Below, piece by piece: positions 1 to 7,052 of a stretch of DNA of 15,984 nt (positions are counted from its first letter, which is position 1; every line of letters begins with the position of its first letter). The notes below the pieces were generated by a model. That model was not told where the DNA came from, did not search any database, and saw only the letters and a list, made by a program, of their open reading frames with translations. The stretch comes from an uncultured Sphingomonadaceae bacterium (lineage in GTDB: Bacteria > Pseudomonadota > Alphaproteobacteria > Sphingomonadales > Sphingomonadaceae): contig CALKXX010000078.1 in assembly GCA_938003725.1 (NCBI GenBank), positions 1 through 15,984 of the forward strand. The letters are read 5' to 3'. The translations under genes and the position numbers were made by a program.

Positions 1-207
1 GTCTTTACGCGTGCGGCAAAATTCGGGCGACCAGCTGAGCGCCAATAGATAGTTTGTGATCGGTTTAACCCGGCGTGGTTCTCCCGCTGGTTTGCGTTCA
101 GCGGGAGCGGGTTGCAGGATAGAAGGCGCACGACATTGATAGGATTGGGATTGCACGACCGAAGGCCACAAGAGGATCAGCAAAAATGGCCAGCTAAACC
201 TGCTCAA
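1..207 (-). CDS. Ribonuclease T2 family protein, N-terminal part (cut by window edge)
   Basis: Reading the minus strand from about 207 down to the window edge gives an open frame. It begins with a hydrophobic stretch (FSWPFLLILLWPSVVQSQS) that looks like a Sec signal peptide and continues to YLLALSWSPEFC, the N-terminal signature of bacterial RNase T2/RNase I-type enzymes, in which LxLSWSPxFC precedes the first catalytic His segment. The catalytic histidines lie beyond the window. Such enzymes are secreted, non-specific endoribonucleases acting through a 2',3'-cyclic phosphate. No ATG lies in a suitable place. A TTG at 205-207 gives a good signal peptide and would overlap the nadC stop by 14 bases, suggesting translational coupling as the third gene after nadA and nadC. 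The start is uncertain; the family call rests on one motif plus the signal peptide. Confidence 0.7.
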   Translation of the reverse strand, partial: MSRFSWPFLLILLWPSVVQSQSYQCRAPSILQPAPAERKPAGEPRRVKPITNYLLALSWSPEFCRTRKD

Positions 208-1054
208 AATCGAGCCCGATATCTGCAGCCGGCGCGCTTTGTGTGAGCCTTCCAACCGACACAAAATCCACACCTGTCTCCGCCTTGTCGCGGATGGTCT
301 CCAGATTGATACCGCCGCTGGCCTCTGTTGCCGCGCGATCGCCGATCAGCGTTACCGCACCGCGCAAAGTGGCAGGCTCCATATTGTCGAGCAGCAAATG
401 GGTCGCACCCGCCGCCAGCGCTGGTTCGATTTGATCGACCCGGTCCACCTCGACAATGATCGTTTCAATCTTTGCATCCACCGCCAGCTTCACCGCCTTG
501 GCAATATCGCCGGCAACCGCAACATGATTATCCTTTATCATCGCCGCATCCCACAGGCCCATACGATGGTTCTGCGCCCCGCCCATTCGCGTCGCATATT
601 TCTCCAGCACGCGCAGGCCGGGAATGGTCTTGCGCGTGTCGAGCAACGTACAGCCCGTGCCGGCAATCCGCTGCACATATTCGGCGGTCATAGAGGCGAT
701 ACCGGTAAGATGCTGCACCGTGTTGAGCGCGCTGCGTTCGGCGGTTAACATGGCACGGCCCTTTCCTTTCAGGCGCATGATATCAGTGCCAGCTTCCACC
801 GCTTGACCTTCCTGTGCGAGAAGTTCGATTTCAACATCGGGGTCGAGGGAGCGAAAGAATGCCTCGGCAATAGGTAGCCCAGCGATCACCGCACCGTGGC
901 GGCTATCCATCACGCCGGAGAATATTGCATCTGTTGGGATAACCGCTTCAGACGTAACATCGCGGCCACCATCATCAAGGGGCGCGCCAAGGTCCTCCGC
1001 GAGGGTGGATTGGACAAAAGCGGCGAGGTCGAAACGGTCTAGGGTAAAGGTCAT
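194..1054 (-). CDS. nadC: Nicotinate-nucleotide pyrophosphorylase (quinolinate phosphoribosyltransferase)
   Basis: The protein makes nicotinate mononucleotide, CO2 and PPi from quinolinate and PRPP, the third step of de novo NAD synthesis in the cytoplasm. The 286-residue product matches the family length and shows its hallmarks: NTVQHLTGIAS (111-121), the DTRKTIPGLR PRPP/quinolinate-binding segment (139-148), EKYA (151-154), GGAQNHR (158-164), GLWDAAMIKDNH (166-177), LLLDNM (220-225) and the C-terminal SGGIN and VSVGRLT phosphate-binding parts. The frame is open 14 codons further upstream, but the ATG at 1052-1054 has a purine-rich AGAAGAGAG tract just ahead and fits the usual N-terminus. 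It lies downstream of nadA on the same strand, 474 bases away, with the GIY-YIG cassette between them. A ribonuclease T2 gene overlaps its 3' end. Confidence 0.96.
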   Translation of the reverse strand: MTFTLDRFDLAAFVQSTLAEDLGAPLDDGGRDVTSEAVIPTDAIFSGVMDSRHGAVIAGLPIAEAFFRSLDPDVEIELLAQEGQAVEAGTDIMRLKGKGRAMLTAERSALNTVQHLTGIASMTAEYVQRIAGTGCTLLDTRKTIPGLRVLEKYATRMGGAQNHRMGLWDAAMIKDNHVAVAGDIAKAVKLAVDAKIETIIVEVDRVDQIEPALAAGATHLLLDNMEPATLRGAVTLIGDRAATEASGGINLETIRDKAETGVDFVSVGRLTQSAPAADIGLDFEQV

Positions 1055-1119
1055 GCTCTCTTCTAGCCATTCCCGCGCGCGGCTCAAGACAAACAAGCAT
1101 TGTCCGAAACTGCTAAACG

Positions 1120-1151
1120 GTCATGCCAGCGCAGGCTGGCATCTCAGGCGG
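1120..1151. repeat. Short palindromic repeat, left copy
   Basis: A 32-bp unit that contains an 8-bp perfect stem (ATGCCAGC at 1123-1130 and GCTGGCAT at 1135-1142) with a 4-base loop, followed by a TCTCAGGCGG tail. A second copy in inverted orientation lies at 1478-1509; 26 of 32 bases agree and the stem differences are compensatory. The unit lies 20 bp upstream of the GIY-YIG start codon. It resembles REP-like intergenic palindromes. Confidence 0.85.
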
Positions 1152-1171
1152 CTGGGCGCTAGGATTTCGCC

Positions 1172-1465
1172 ATGAAGAAGCGCGGTTTCGTCTATATCAT
1201 GGCAAATAGGCGATATGGTGTGTTGTACATTGGCGTCACCAGTAACCTTGCCGCCCGCGTCACTGCCCATCGCGAGGGTAGAGGCGGGCAGTTCACGAGC
1301 AAATACAACACGAAGCTACTGGTCTATTTTGAGGAATACCCAACAATTAGCGAGGCGATAGTTCGAGAGAAAGCGATGAAGGCGTGGCAGCGCATGTGGA
1401 AGATCACGGTCATCGAGCAAATGAACCCGTCGTGGGACGATTTATATTTGCGCCTGAATGGCTAG
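1172..1465 (+). CDS. Small GIY-YIG nuclease-fold protein
   Basis: The 97-residue product is a minimal single-domain GIY-YIG protein of the UPF0213/YhbQ-like kind. The GIY equivalent is VYI around residues 7-9 and the YIG is LYIG at 18-21. R29 in the following helix (LAARVTAHR) matches the catalytic arginine, H33 follows, and E66 in REKAMKAW matches the metal-binding glutamate, so the active site looks intact. The start ATG is preceded by TAGGA at a 7-base spacing. It is the only plus-strand gene between the minus-strand nadA and nadC, and inverted copies of a 32-bp palindrome flank it on both sides. Members of this family are predicted DNA-cutting enzymes with mostly unknown roles. I infer a selfish or repeat-associated function here; a repair role is the alternative. 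Confidence 0.88.
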   Translation: MKKRGFVYIMANRRYGVLYIGVTSNLAARVTAHREGRGGQFTSKYNTKLLVYFEEYPTISEAIVREKAMKAWQRMWKITVIEQMNPSWDDLYLRLNG

Positions 1466-1477
1466 GGTTGTGTCATA

Positions 1478-1509
1478 CCGCCTTAGACCCCAGCCTTCGC
1501 TGGGGTGAC
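1478..1509. repeat. Short palindromic repeat, right inverted copy
   Basis: The inverted partner of the repeat at 1120-1151. Its stem is ACCCCAGC (1487-1494) and GCTGGGGT (1499-1506) around a CTTC loop, with the tail now pointing back toward the GIY-YIG gene (CCGCCTTAGA). It lies 12 bp after the GIY-YIG stop codon and 19 bp from the nadA stop codon. As an RNA hairpin it could also act at the convergent gene ends, but there is no U-tract, so it is not a clear intrinsic terminator. Confidence 0.85.
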
Positions 1510-1528
1510 GAACTGCTTGCACCCCACC

Positions 1529-2542
1529 TCACCCCTCATGCGCCAAATCGGTCGGGCCCAAATCGCCCTGCCCCACGGTCGCGCTGGCCATTTCCATCAT
1601 TTTGTCGATCGACTTGCGCGCCGCCAGACGCAGCTCCTCGTCAATTTCGATCCGCGGTTCCAGATCGCGGAGCGCGACGTAGAGTTTCTCCATCGTGTTC
1701 AGCGCCATATAGGGGCAGATATTACAGTTGCAGTTGCCGTCCGCACCGGGGGCGCCGATGAAGTTTTTCTCTGGCACCGCCTTTTCCATCTGATGAATAA
1801 TATGCGGTTCGGTCGCAACGATCACGGTTTCGCTGTCGGTTTCCTTGGCGAATTTCAGGATTGCACTGGTCGAGCCGACCATATCGGCATGGTCCAGAAT
1901 ATAGGCCGGACATTCGGGGTGCGCTGCAACCGGCGCTTGCGGATACTGGGTTTTCAGCTTGAGCAGCTCAGTCTCGCTAAACGCTTCATGGACGATGCAA
2001 ACGCCGGGCCATAGCAACATATCGCGGCCGGTTTTCTTGGAGATATACGCGCCTAGATGTTTGTCCGGGCCAAAGATGACTTTCTGGTCTTTGGGAATCT
2101 GGCTCAAAATATGTTCGGCGGATGAGCTTGTAACAATCACGTCGCTGAGCGCCTTCACTTCGGTAGAGCAATTTATGTATGTCAGCGCGATATGATCGGG
2201 ATGTTCTTCGCGGAATGCCTTGAATTTATCCGGCGGGCATGAGTCTTCCAGCGAACAGCCGGCATCCAGATCGGGCAGGACAACAATCTTTTCCGGCGAC
2301 AGGATTTTCGCCGTATCGGCCATGAATTTCACACCGCAAAAAGCAATCACATCTGCATCGGTTTCCGCAGCCTTGCGAGATAGTTCCAGACTATCACCGA
2401 CAAAATCGGCAATATCCTGAATCTCCGGTTTCTGGTAATAATGGGCCAGGATGATCGCGTTGCGTTCTTTGCGTAGCCGGTTGATCTCTTCGATCACATC
2501 TACGCCTGACAGGCTCCCACCGATTCCATCACGTGCATCCAT
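1529..2542 (-). CDS. nadA: Quinolinate synthase A (Fe-S enzyme)
   Basis: NadA condenses iminoaspartate with dihydroxyacetone phosphate to give quinolinate, the second step of de novo NAD synthesis, using an oxygen-sensitive [4Fe-4S] cluster. The 337-residue product shows the family marks: ILAHYYQ (31-37), GDSLELS (49-55), FCGVKFMA (68-75), DAGCSLED (93-100), the PDKHLG segment (159-164), GVCIVHEAF (180-188), HPECP (208-212), VGSTS (222-226) and CPYMALN (276-282). C96, C182 and C276 correspond to the three cluster-binding cysteines of the family. The start ATG has a clean AAGGAG at a 7-base spacing, so the N-terminus is well supported. It is the first gene of the nad group. nadB is not next to it, so iminoaspartate must come from an enzyme encoded elsewhere. 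Confidence 0.97.
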   Translation of the reverse strand: MDARDGIGGSLSGVDVIEEINRLRKERNAIILAHYYQKPEIQDIADFVGDSLELSRKAAETDADVIAFCGVKFMADTAKILSPEKIVVLPDLDAGCSLEDSCPPDKFKAFREEHPDHIALTYINCSTEVKALSDVIVTSSSAEHILSQIPKDQKVIFGPDKHLGAYISKKTGRDMLLWPGVCIVHEAFSETELLKLKTQYPQAPVAAHPECPAYILDHADMVGSTSAILKFAKETDSETVIVATEPHIIHQMEKAVPEKNFIGAPGADGNCNCNICPYMALNTMEKLYVALRDLEPRIEIDEELRLAARKSIDKMMEMASATVGQGDLGPTDLAHEG

Positions 2543-2573
2543 TATTTTGCTCCTTTTGGGTACAAGTAGCCAC

Positions 2574-2602
2574 TATATAGAAAGAGAATATGCATTTGTC
2601 TT
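2574..2602 (-). promoter_or_regulatory. Candidate sigma-70-type promoter for nadA
   Basis: Read on the minus strand, AAGACA (2597-2602) and TATATA (2574-2579) are separated by 17 bases and lie about 30 bases before the nadA start codon. The match is moderate (4 of 6 at each box). The whole 126-bp gap 2543-2668 is the divergent regulatory region of nadA and the acyl-CoA ligase gene. No NadR- or NrtR-type operator was recognised in it. Confidence 0.4.
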
Positions 2603-2668
2603 GTCCGGAACGCCTCGATTTGCGTAAAACCCTGGTCAAGGTCGTCAGAACCACAGGAGAGATTGTGC

Positions 2669-4291
2669 ATGTATAAAGTCCAACTCACGGAATCCTATTT
2701 CCCGGCGCAGACAAACACGCCCTATCGCGAGATGACGATTGCACAAATATTGCGCGAACAAGCGGAAAGACTGAGCAATCAAAAAGCGCTTCGTGAACTA
2801 TTGGATGACGGCGAGATAGGCCGCGAATGGACATTCTCCGAACTGTTGGCAGATGCGGAAACCGTAGGCCGCGCCCTCGCCTCTCGCCATAAAGCCGGCG
2901 CGCGTATCGGGATTTTCGCGAGCAACTGTCCAGACTGGGTGCTGCTGGAATATGGCGCGGCACTGGCCGGGGTTACACTGGTCACGATCAATCCGTCCTT
3001 CACTCCGCGCGAGGTGAAGTTCGTGCTGGACCAATCGGGATCCGAGGCGATCTACTATCTGCCGTTCGTGCGCGGTACAGCTCTGAAACCAACCGTTGAC
3101 GCCGCCTGCGATGAGCTTCCGGCAATCAAACACCGTGTTGCGATAACCGATAGCGATGCATTGCTGGCCGGGCATGACAGTGGCAAATTGCGCGAAACCG
3201 AACCATTTGATGTGGTCCAGATCCAGTATACTTCTGGCACGACTGGTTTTCCCAAAGGCGTGCTGCTTCATCAACAAGGCCTGCTGCAAAGTAATTTTGA
3301 CGTGTTCGACCGGATCGGCGTTGAAGAGGGAGACGCCTATGTCTGCCCCTTTCCGCTGTTCCATACCGCCGGCGGCGCGGTCAGTGTATTGGGCAGCCTA
3401 ACCAAAGGCGCGACGATGATATTGGTTTCAAATTTTGACCCCGCTGCCGTGGTAAAATGTATCGCGCGGGAAAAACCGCAAATATTGGGCGGCGTTCCAA
3501 CAATGCTGGTCGGGATAATCGAGGCGGCTAGGGCCATGGGCGCGGATTGCACCTCAATAAGGCGCAGCGTCAGCGGCGGTGCATTGGTCGCACCCGATCT
3601 GGTCCGTGGTGGCCAAGAGATATTTGGCGCACCAATCCTCATTGTCTATGGCCAAACGGAATGTTCTCCAGGTCTTACCCATACGTGGCCGACCGACCGC
3701 GAAGAAGACCTGACTCAAACGATCGGTCAACCGCTGGCGCATATGGACGTGTCGATCCGCGACACCGGTGACAATAGCGTTTGCCCGATTGGCGTACAGG
3801 GAGAAATCTGTGTGCGCGGCTATCATGTGATGAAGGGCTATAACGACAATCCCGATGCCACGGCAGCGGCAATTGATGGCGACGGCTGGCTACATACGGG
3901 TGACCTCGGCACCATGGATGAACGCGGCTATTGCAAGATCACTGGCCGCGTGAAGGAAATGATTATTCGCGGCGGTGAAAATCTGTTTCCAGCCGAAATA
4001 GAAGCGGCAATGCTCGAACATCCCATGCTGGTGGAAGTCGCTGTTGCGGGAGTAGCAGATGAAAAATGGGGCGAATTGGTTGCCTGTTTCATGCGCGCTG
4101 CCGAGGGAGAGAAGCCAAGCACGAATGAACTACGCAGCTTTATCCGCGAGCGGCTCTCACCACAAAAAACCCCGGCCTATTGGGTCTGGGTAACCGAATG
4201 GCCGATGACCGGATCGGGGAAGATACAGAAATTTGAATTGGCCGACGCGTTTGAACGCGGAGAATTTGAAGATCAGATGGCACAAAACTGA
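2669..4291 (+). CDS. AMP-dependent acyl-CoA ligase (fatty-acyl-CoA synthetase-like)
   Basis: A class I adenylate-forming enzyme of 540 residues that activates a carboxylic acid with ATP to an acyl-adenylate and then to an acyl-CoA. Visible motifs are the P-loop-like YTSGTTGFPKG (187-197), the YGQTE motif (327-331), GWLHTGD (406-412) with the ribose-binding aspartate, the hinge around GRVKEMIIRGGEN (426-438), and TGSGK near the C-terminus with the catalytic lysine at about K518. The overall layout resembles the ACSF2-like medium-chain acyl-CoA ligase group. The substrate cannot be told from sequence. The frame is open two codons earlier from a TTG, but the ATG at 2669 has AGGAGA at an 8-base spacing and is preferred. 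It stands alone on the plus strand, divergent from nadA and convergent with the Kelch gene, with only 3 bases between the two stop codons. Confidence 0.93.
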   Translation: MYKVQLTESYFPAQTNTPYREMTIAQILREQAERLSNQKALRELLDDGEIGREWTFSELLADAETVGRALASRHKAGARIGIFASNCPDWVLLEYGAALAGVTLVTINPSFTPREVKFVLDQSGSEAIYYLPFVRGTALKPTVDAACDELPAIKHRVAITDSDALLAGHDSGKLRETEPFDVVQIQYTSGTTGFPKGVLLHQQGLLQSNFDVFDRIGVEEGDAYVCPFPLFHTAGGAVSVLGSLTKGATMILVSNFDPAAVVKCIAREKPQILGGVPTMLVGIIEAARAMGADCTSIRRSVSGGALVAPDLVRGGQEIFGAPILIVYGQTECSPGLTHTWPTDREEDLTQTIGQPLAHMDVSIRDTGDNSVCPIGVQGEICVRGYHVMKGYNDNPDATAAAIDGDGWLHTGDLGTMDERGYCKITGRVKEMIIRGGENLFPAEIEAAMLEHPMLVEVAVAGVADEKWGELVACFMRAAEGEKPSTNELRSFIRERLSPQKTPAYWVWVTEWPMTGSGKIQKFELADAFERGEFEDQMAQN

Positions 4292-4294
4292 TGG

Positions 4295-5386
4295 CTATTC
4301 AGCAATTCTGAACTTCATGATCCGCGAAAGCACGTTCTGTTCCGAATCCATTCCACCCAAAATATAGTAATCAGAACCCGATTTCACCAGGCTCCGATGG
4401 TCCATGCTCGGCTCGGCCAACCGGCCAAGCTCCTGCCAACCATCACTTTTGAGATCATAGGCGAATATTCGGCCCGCCGGTTTCGCAGGCACACCGTCAT
4501 AACCGATGCCGTCATAATTATAAGGATTGTCTCCGCCGCCGGCAAAGATCACCTGCCCCCGGCTGTTATCCCCCATCGCCGCCATCCGGTAACGCGGTGT
4601 TCCGGGATGTGCCTCCACGGGTTTCCAATCGATCAGTTCTGGGTTGCCGGGATTGATATCGCCTCGCCACACAAAAGGCGCCTCGACGAATTTGCGCTTT
4701 CCATTGACCAGATCGGGCGCAACGGCGACGCCGTCGGCAATGATGATGCTGTTATTGGACAGCCCGCCCGCATGTCCGAAAACAGCGGTGCCGGGGAATT
4801 CACTGGCCTCCGACCAAGTGTCAAACTGCGTGTCATACAACTGGACCGTGTTGACATTCCCCTCGTCATGCCAACCTGAAATCAGGTAAATATAACGGTT
4901 TCGATAGGGCAAAGCGACCATATCGTCGACCGGGAGCGGCATGTCGCTAACGCGGGTATAGCTATTATCCTGGGGATCAAAAACGATCACCTCCGGCGTC
5001 GAGGCTTCTTCGCCATCTTCCGCGACACTATAGCCGCCAAAAATATATATTTTCCCGGCGACTGTGACTGCCGCACTGGCCAAACGCCCCTCAGGGATCG
5101 GAACGTCAGGAAGAGCGCTACAGCTTTCTGAGGCGATTACACATGCAAATGCAGATTTGCTGGCATCGCTCCACTGCTTGCCGGATTTCAATCCGTTGAA
5201 ACTATAAAGCGTCGGTCCATCCGGCCCGTCAGCAACGGCCACCGCATTATTCGCGATGGGTTCCGGAAGCTCAAACTCCGCCGTCACGGAAACCGGATCT
5301 TCTTTCGGTGTCTGCTCACAACCCGCTACGCCCAAGCAAAACAGCGCAAGCGCGCCAAAATTCACATAGGATCTTTGTGACTTCAC
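4295..5386 (-). CDS. Kelch-repeat (beta-propeller) lipoprotein
   Basis: The 363-residue product begins with a lipoprotein signal peptide: basic N-terminus, hydrophobic segment ALALFCLGV, and lipobox VAGC with C23 as the predicted lipidated residue. E at +2 suggests outer-membrane sorting. The rest is a run of Kelch-like blades, for example GKIYIFGGYS (111-120), RYIYLISGWHDE (164-175) with LYDTQFDTWSE (183-193), GQVIFAGGGD (277-286), and IFAYDLKSDGWQEL (307-320) with SDYYILGGMDS (338-348). These form a beta-propeller of five or six blades that usually binds proteins or sugars rather than acting as an enzyme. The start is GTG at 5384-5386, sharing GTGA with the stop of the DUF4230 gene and preceded by GGAGGG, so the two are translationally coupled. 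C82 and C89 may form a periplasmic disulfide. The exact role is unknown. Confidence 0.85.
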   Translation of the reverse strand: MKSQRSYVNFGALALFCLGVAGCEQTPKEDPVSVTAEFELPEPIANNAVAVADGPDGPTLYSFNGLKSGKQWSDASKSAFACVIASESCSALPDVPIPEGRLASAAVTVAGKIYIFGGYSVAEDGEEASTPEVIVFDPQDNSYTRVSDMPLPVDDMVALPYRNRYIYLISGWHDEGNVNTVQLYDTQFDTWSEASEFPGTAVFGHAGGLSNNSIIIADGVAVAPDLVNGKRKFVEAPFVWRGDINPGNPELIDWKPVEAHPGTPRYRMAAMGDNSRGQVIFAGGGDNPYNYDGIGYDGVPAKPAGRIFAYDLKSDGWQELGRLAEPSMDHRSLVKSGSDYYILGGMDSEQNVLSRIMKFRIAE

Positions 5387-6087
5387 TTAACACCCTCCCG
5401 CTTTTGCTGTTCGGCCAGCACTTCTTTTATCGGCCGGGACAAATCCCATTGGTCCTTATTTGCGCCGCTACGTTCATAAGGGAAAAAGGCATCAATCCGT
5501 GCGTTCATTCCGGCAGCCCGCATCGGCAATATGAAATTGTTCGAGACCGCACGGCGCGCCGCCTCTCTGGCCAAGCGCATCTGCAGGGGGTTTTTCGCTT
5601 GCTTTGACAGTTCCGCCACGCCCTTGCGACGGTTCGCCTGATCCAGCACATCTTCTGCATCGGTCAGCGCCATCAATATCCCGCCATCGTCATAAGTTTG
5701 GATATTTTCCATCCGCACCTGAGGCGCAGAGGTTTCTATGGCGGGAAGCTGTATCGATAATATTTGCTTCTCTGCATCCCACCGAACATCATCCTGGGTT
5801 AGTTTCGCCATATCAATCTCATAACGGACAGAACCGGGCATGATCAGGGTTTTACGCGCCGACAGACCCAGCTTATTGAGGGTCGTTGTCACGCTGGCAT
5901 TATAGCTTGCTTCAAACACGATGAGACGGTTCTGCTCGCGCAGGCTGTTCAAACTGGCATCGGCGATGGAAACCGGGTCGGGATTGATGCTTTGCTCGAC
6001 ACGGCTGAACAAAAGCCAGGCCAAGGCACCAAGGATCAGCAATATCCCGCCTGCCAAGCCGAAAGGTACCCAAAATTTCCGGTTCAC
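5383..6087 (-). CDS. DUF4230 family membrane-anchored protein
   Basis: The product is 234 residues from the GTG at 6085-6087. One transmembrane segment (about residues 6-27, WVPFGLAGGILLILGALAWLLF) anchors it, followed by an extracytoplasmic domain. The pattern of a SLREQNRLIVFEA start, a GSVRYEIDMAKL strand and an ILSIQLPAIE strand is what I associate with DUF4230. The family has no established function. The frame continues upstream to a TTG at 6102, but the GTG shares GTGA with the stop of the metallo-hydrolase gene and has GGAG 9 bases ahead, so it is the likelier start. It is the middle gene of a three-gene coupled unit (MBL hydrolase, DUF4230, Kelch lipoprotein), which suggests an envelope-linked function for the unit. 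Family assignment by recollection of pattern, moderately sure. Confidence 0.75.
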   Translation of the reverse strand: MNRKFWVPFGLAGGILLILGALAWLLFSRVEQSINPDPVSIADASLNSLREQNRLIVFEASYNASVTTTLNKLGLSARKTLIMPGSVRYEIDMAKLTQDDVRWDAEKQILSIQLPAIETSAPQVRMENIQTYDDGGILMALTDAEDVLDQANRRKGVAELSKQAKNPLQMRLAREAARRAVSNNFILPMRAAGMNARIDAFFPYERSGANKDQWDLSRPIKEVLAEQQKREGVK

Positions 6088-6962
6088 GCAGTCATGCTCC
6101 AAAGGCCATTGGCCTCACCGGCCACGCCGCGATTTTGCAAATCAATCAGATGCGCCCGCACAGATTGACCAGCCGCGCCGACAAGACGCGGGTCCAACCC
6201 CTTATACATTTGCGTCACCATGTCGGGAATAAGAGCCGGGCTGGCTTCCAGAATCTTTAGGATCTGTCGCTCGCGTTGTTTTCTGTGCCCCATCATTCCG
6301 CGGACCAACTGGCGTGGGTTTTTCACTTTCTTGCCGTGGGCTGGATAATAGACCTTATCTTCGCGCTCATAGATTTTCTGCAAGCTGGCCATATAGTCGG
6401 CCATATCGCCATCGGGCGGAACAATCACACTGGTCGACCAGGCCATCACATGGTCACCGGTAAACAGAGCACCGGACTCCTGCACCGCGAGGCACAGGTG
6501 ATTGGAGGTGTGCCCGGGCGTGGCGACAGCCTCTATTGTCCAGCCATCTCCGGCAAAGGTGTCACCATCCTTTAGCACTTGATCCGGATTATAATATCTG
6601 TCGAAACTTTCGTCGGCGCGAGGACCATCATCCTCCAGCACCAGCGGCGCACAACCGATAATCGGCGCACCTGTAAGCGCTGCCAGCGGAGCCGCCGCCG
6701 GACTATGATCGCGGTGGGTATGGGTACACATAATCGCCGCAATCTTTGCATCCCCGATAGCGGTAACGATTGCATCAATGTGGCTGTCTATCGCTGGACC
6801 AGGATCAATAACCGCGCGGTCGCTGGCATTTCCAACAATGTAGGTTTGCGTACCAGTATAGGTATATGGGCTGGGGTTCCCGGCCAATACACGCGCCACC
6901 AGCGGCTCCATCTGTTCCGACAGGCCGGTTGGCAATTTGCTAAGATCAAAGGGTGCGTCCAT
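6084..6962 (-). CDS. Metallo-beta-lactamase-fold hydrolase (LACTB2-like, with C-terminal winged helix)
   Basis: The 292-residue product carries the complete metal-binding set of the MBL fold: HTHRDH (H81, H83, D85, H86), H151 in TPGHTSNH, D170 in FTGDH and H209 in YPAHGK. After about residue 225 comes a basic helical tail (MMGHRKQRERQILKIL) and a winged-helix-like end, the layout of LACTB2/BLACT_WH proteins, some of which are RNases or thioesterases rather than antibiotic-degrading lactamases. There is no N-terminal secretion signal from the chosen ATG, so it is probably cytoplasmic. The frame is open upstream to a TTG at 7025, but the ATG at 6960-6962 fits the family N-terminus; its ribosome binding site is poor. 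It follows the blaR1-like gene by 90 bases and overlaps the DUF4230 gene by GTGA. Confidence 0.9.
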   Translation of the reverse strand: MDAPFDLSKLPTGLSEQMEPLVARVLAGNPSPYTYTGTQTYIVGNASDRAVIDPGPAIDSHIDAIVTAIGDAKIAAIMCTHTHRDHSPAAAPLAALTGAPIIGCAPLVLEDDGPRADESFDRYYNPDQVLKDGDTFAGDGWTIEAVATPGHTSNHLCLAVQESGALFTGDHVMAWSTSVIVPPDGDMADYMASLQKIYEREDKVYYPAHGKKVKNPRQLVRGMMGHRKQRERQILKILEASPALIPDMVTQMYKGLDPRLVGAAGQSVRAHLIDLQNRGVAGEANGLWSMTA

Positions 6963-7052
6963 GCACCAGATGTGGCCATATCTTGACCAGATGACAACAA
7001 TAATCCGGAAATTTGCGCCCGGCAAATGCAGCGGCGCAGGGTCAACCCGTTT

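Noticed and set aside
239..748. Long plus-strand open frame of 169 codons opposite nadC
   Set aside because: It is the antisense shadow of a clear nadC frame; the translation is rich in His/Arg/Gln with no recognisable domain.
1505..2014. Plus-strand open frame of 169 codons opposite nadA
   Set aside because: Antisense reading of a well-supported nadA; no ribosome site and no family pattern.
2798..3364. Minus-strand frame of 188 codons opposite the acyl-CoA ligase gene
   Set aside because: It lies wholly inside a gene whose motifs are complete; the composition is that of a shadow frame.
6084..6962. Antibiotic-degrading beta-lactamase controlled by BlaI/BlaR1
   Set aside because: The hydrolase has no secretion signal and has the C-terminal winged helix of LACTB2-like proteins; the resistance role is not supported by the sequence.
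7026..7052. Terminator between the BlaR1-like gene and the MBL gene
   Set aside because: Only a 4-bp GGGT/ACCC stem with a tiny loop is present, and on the minus strand no T-tract follows it.
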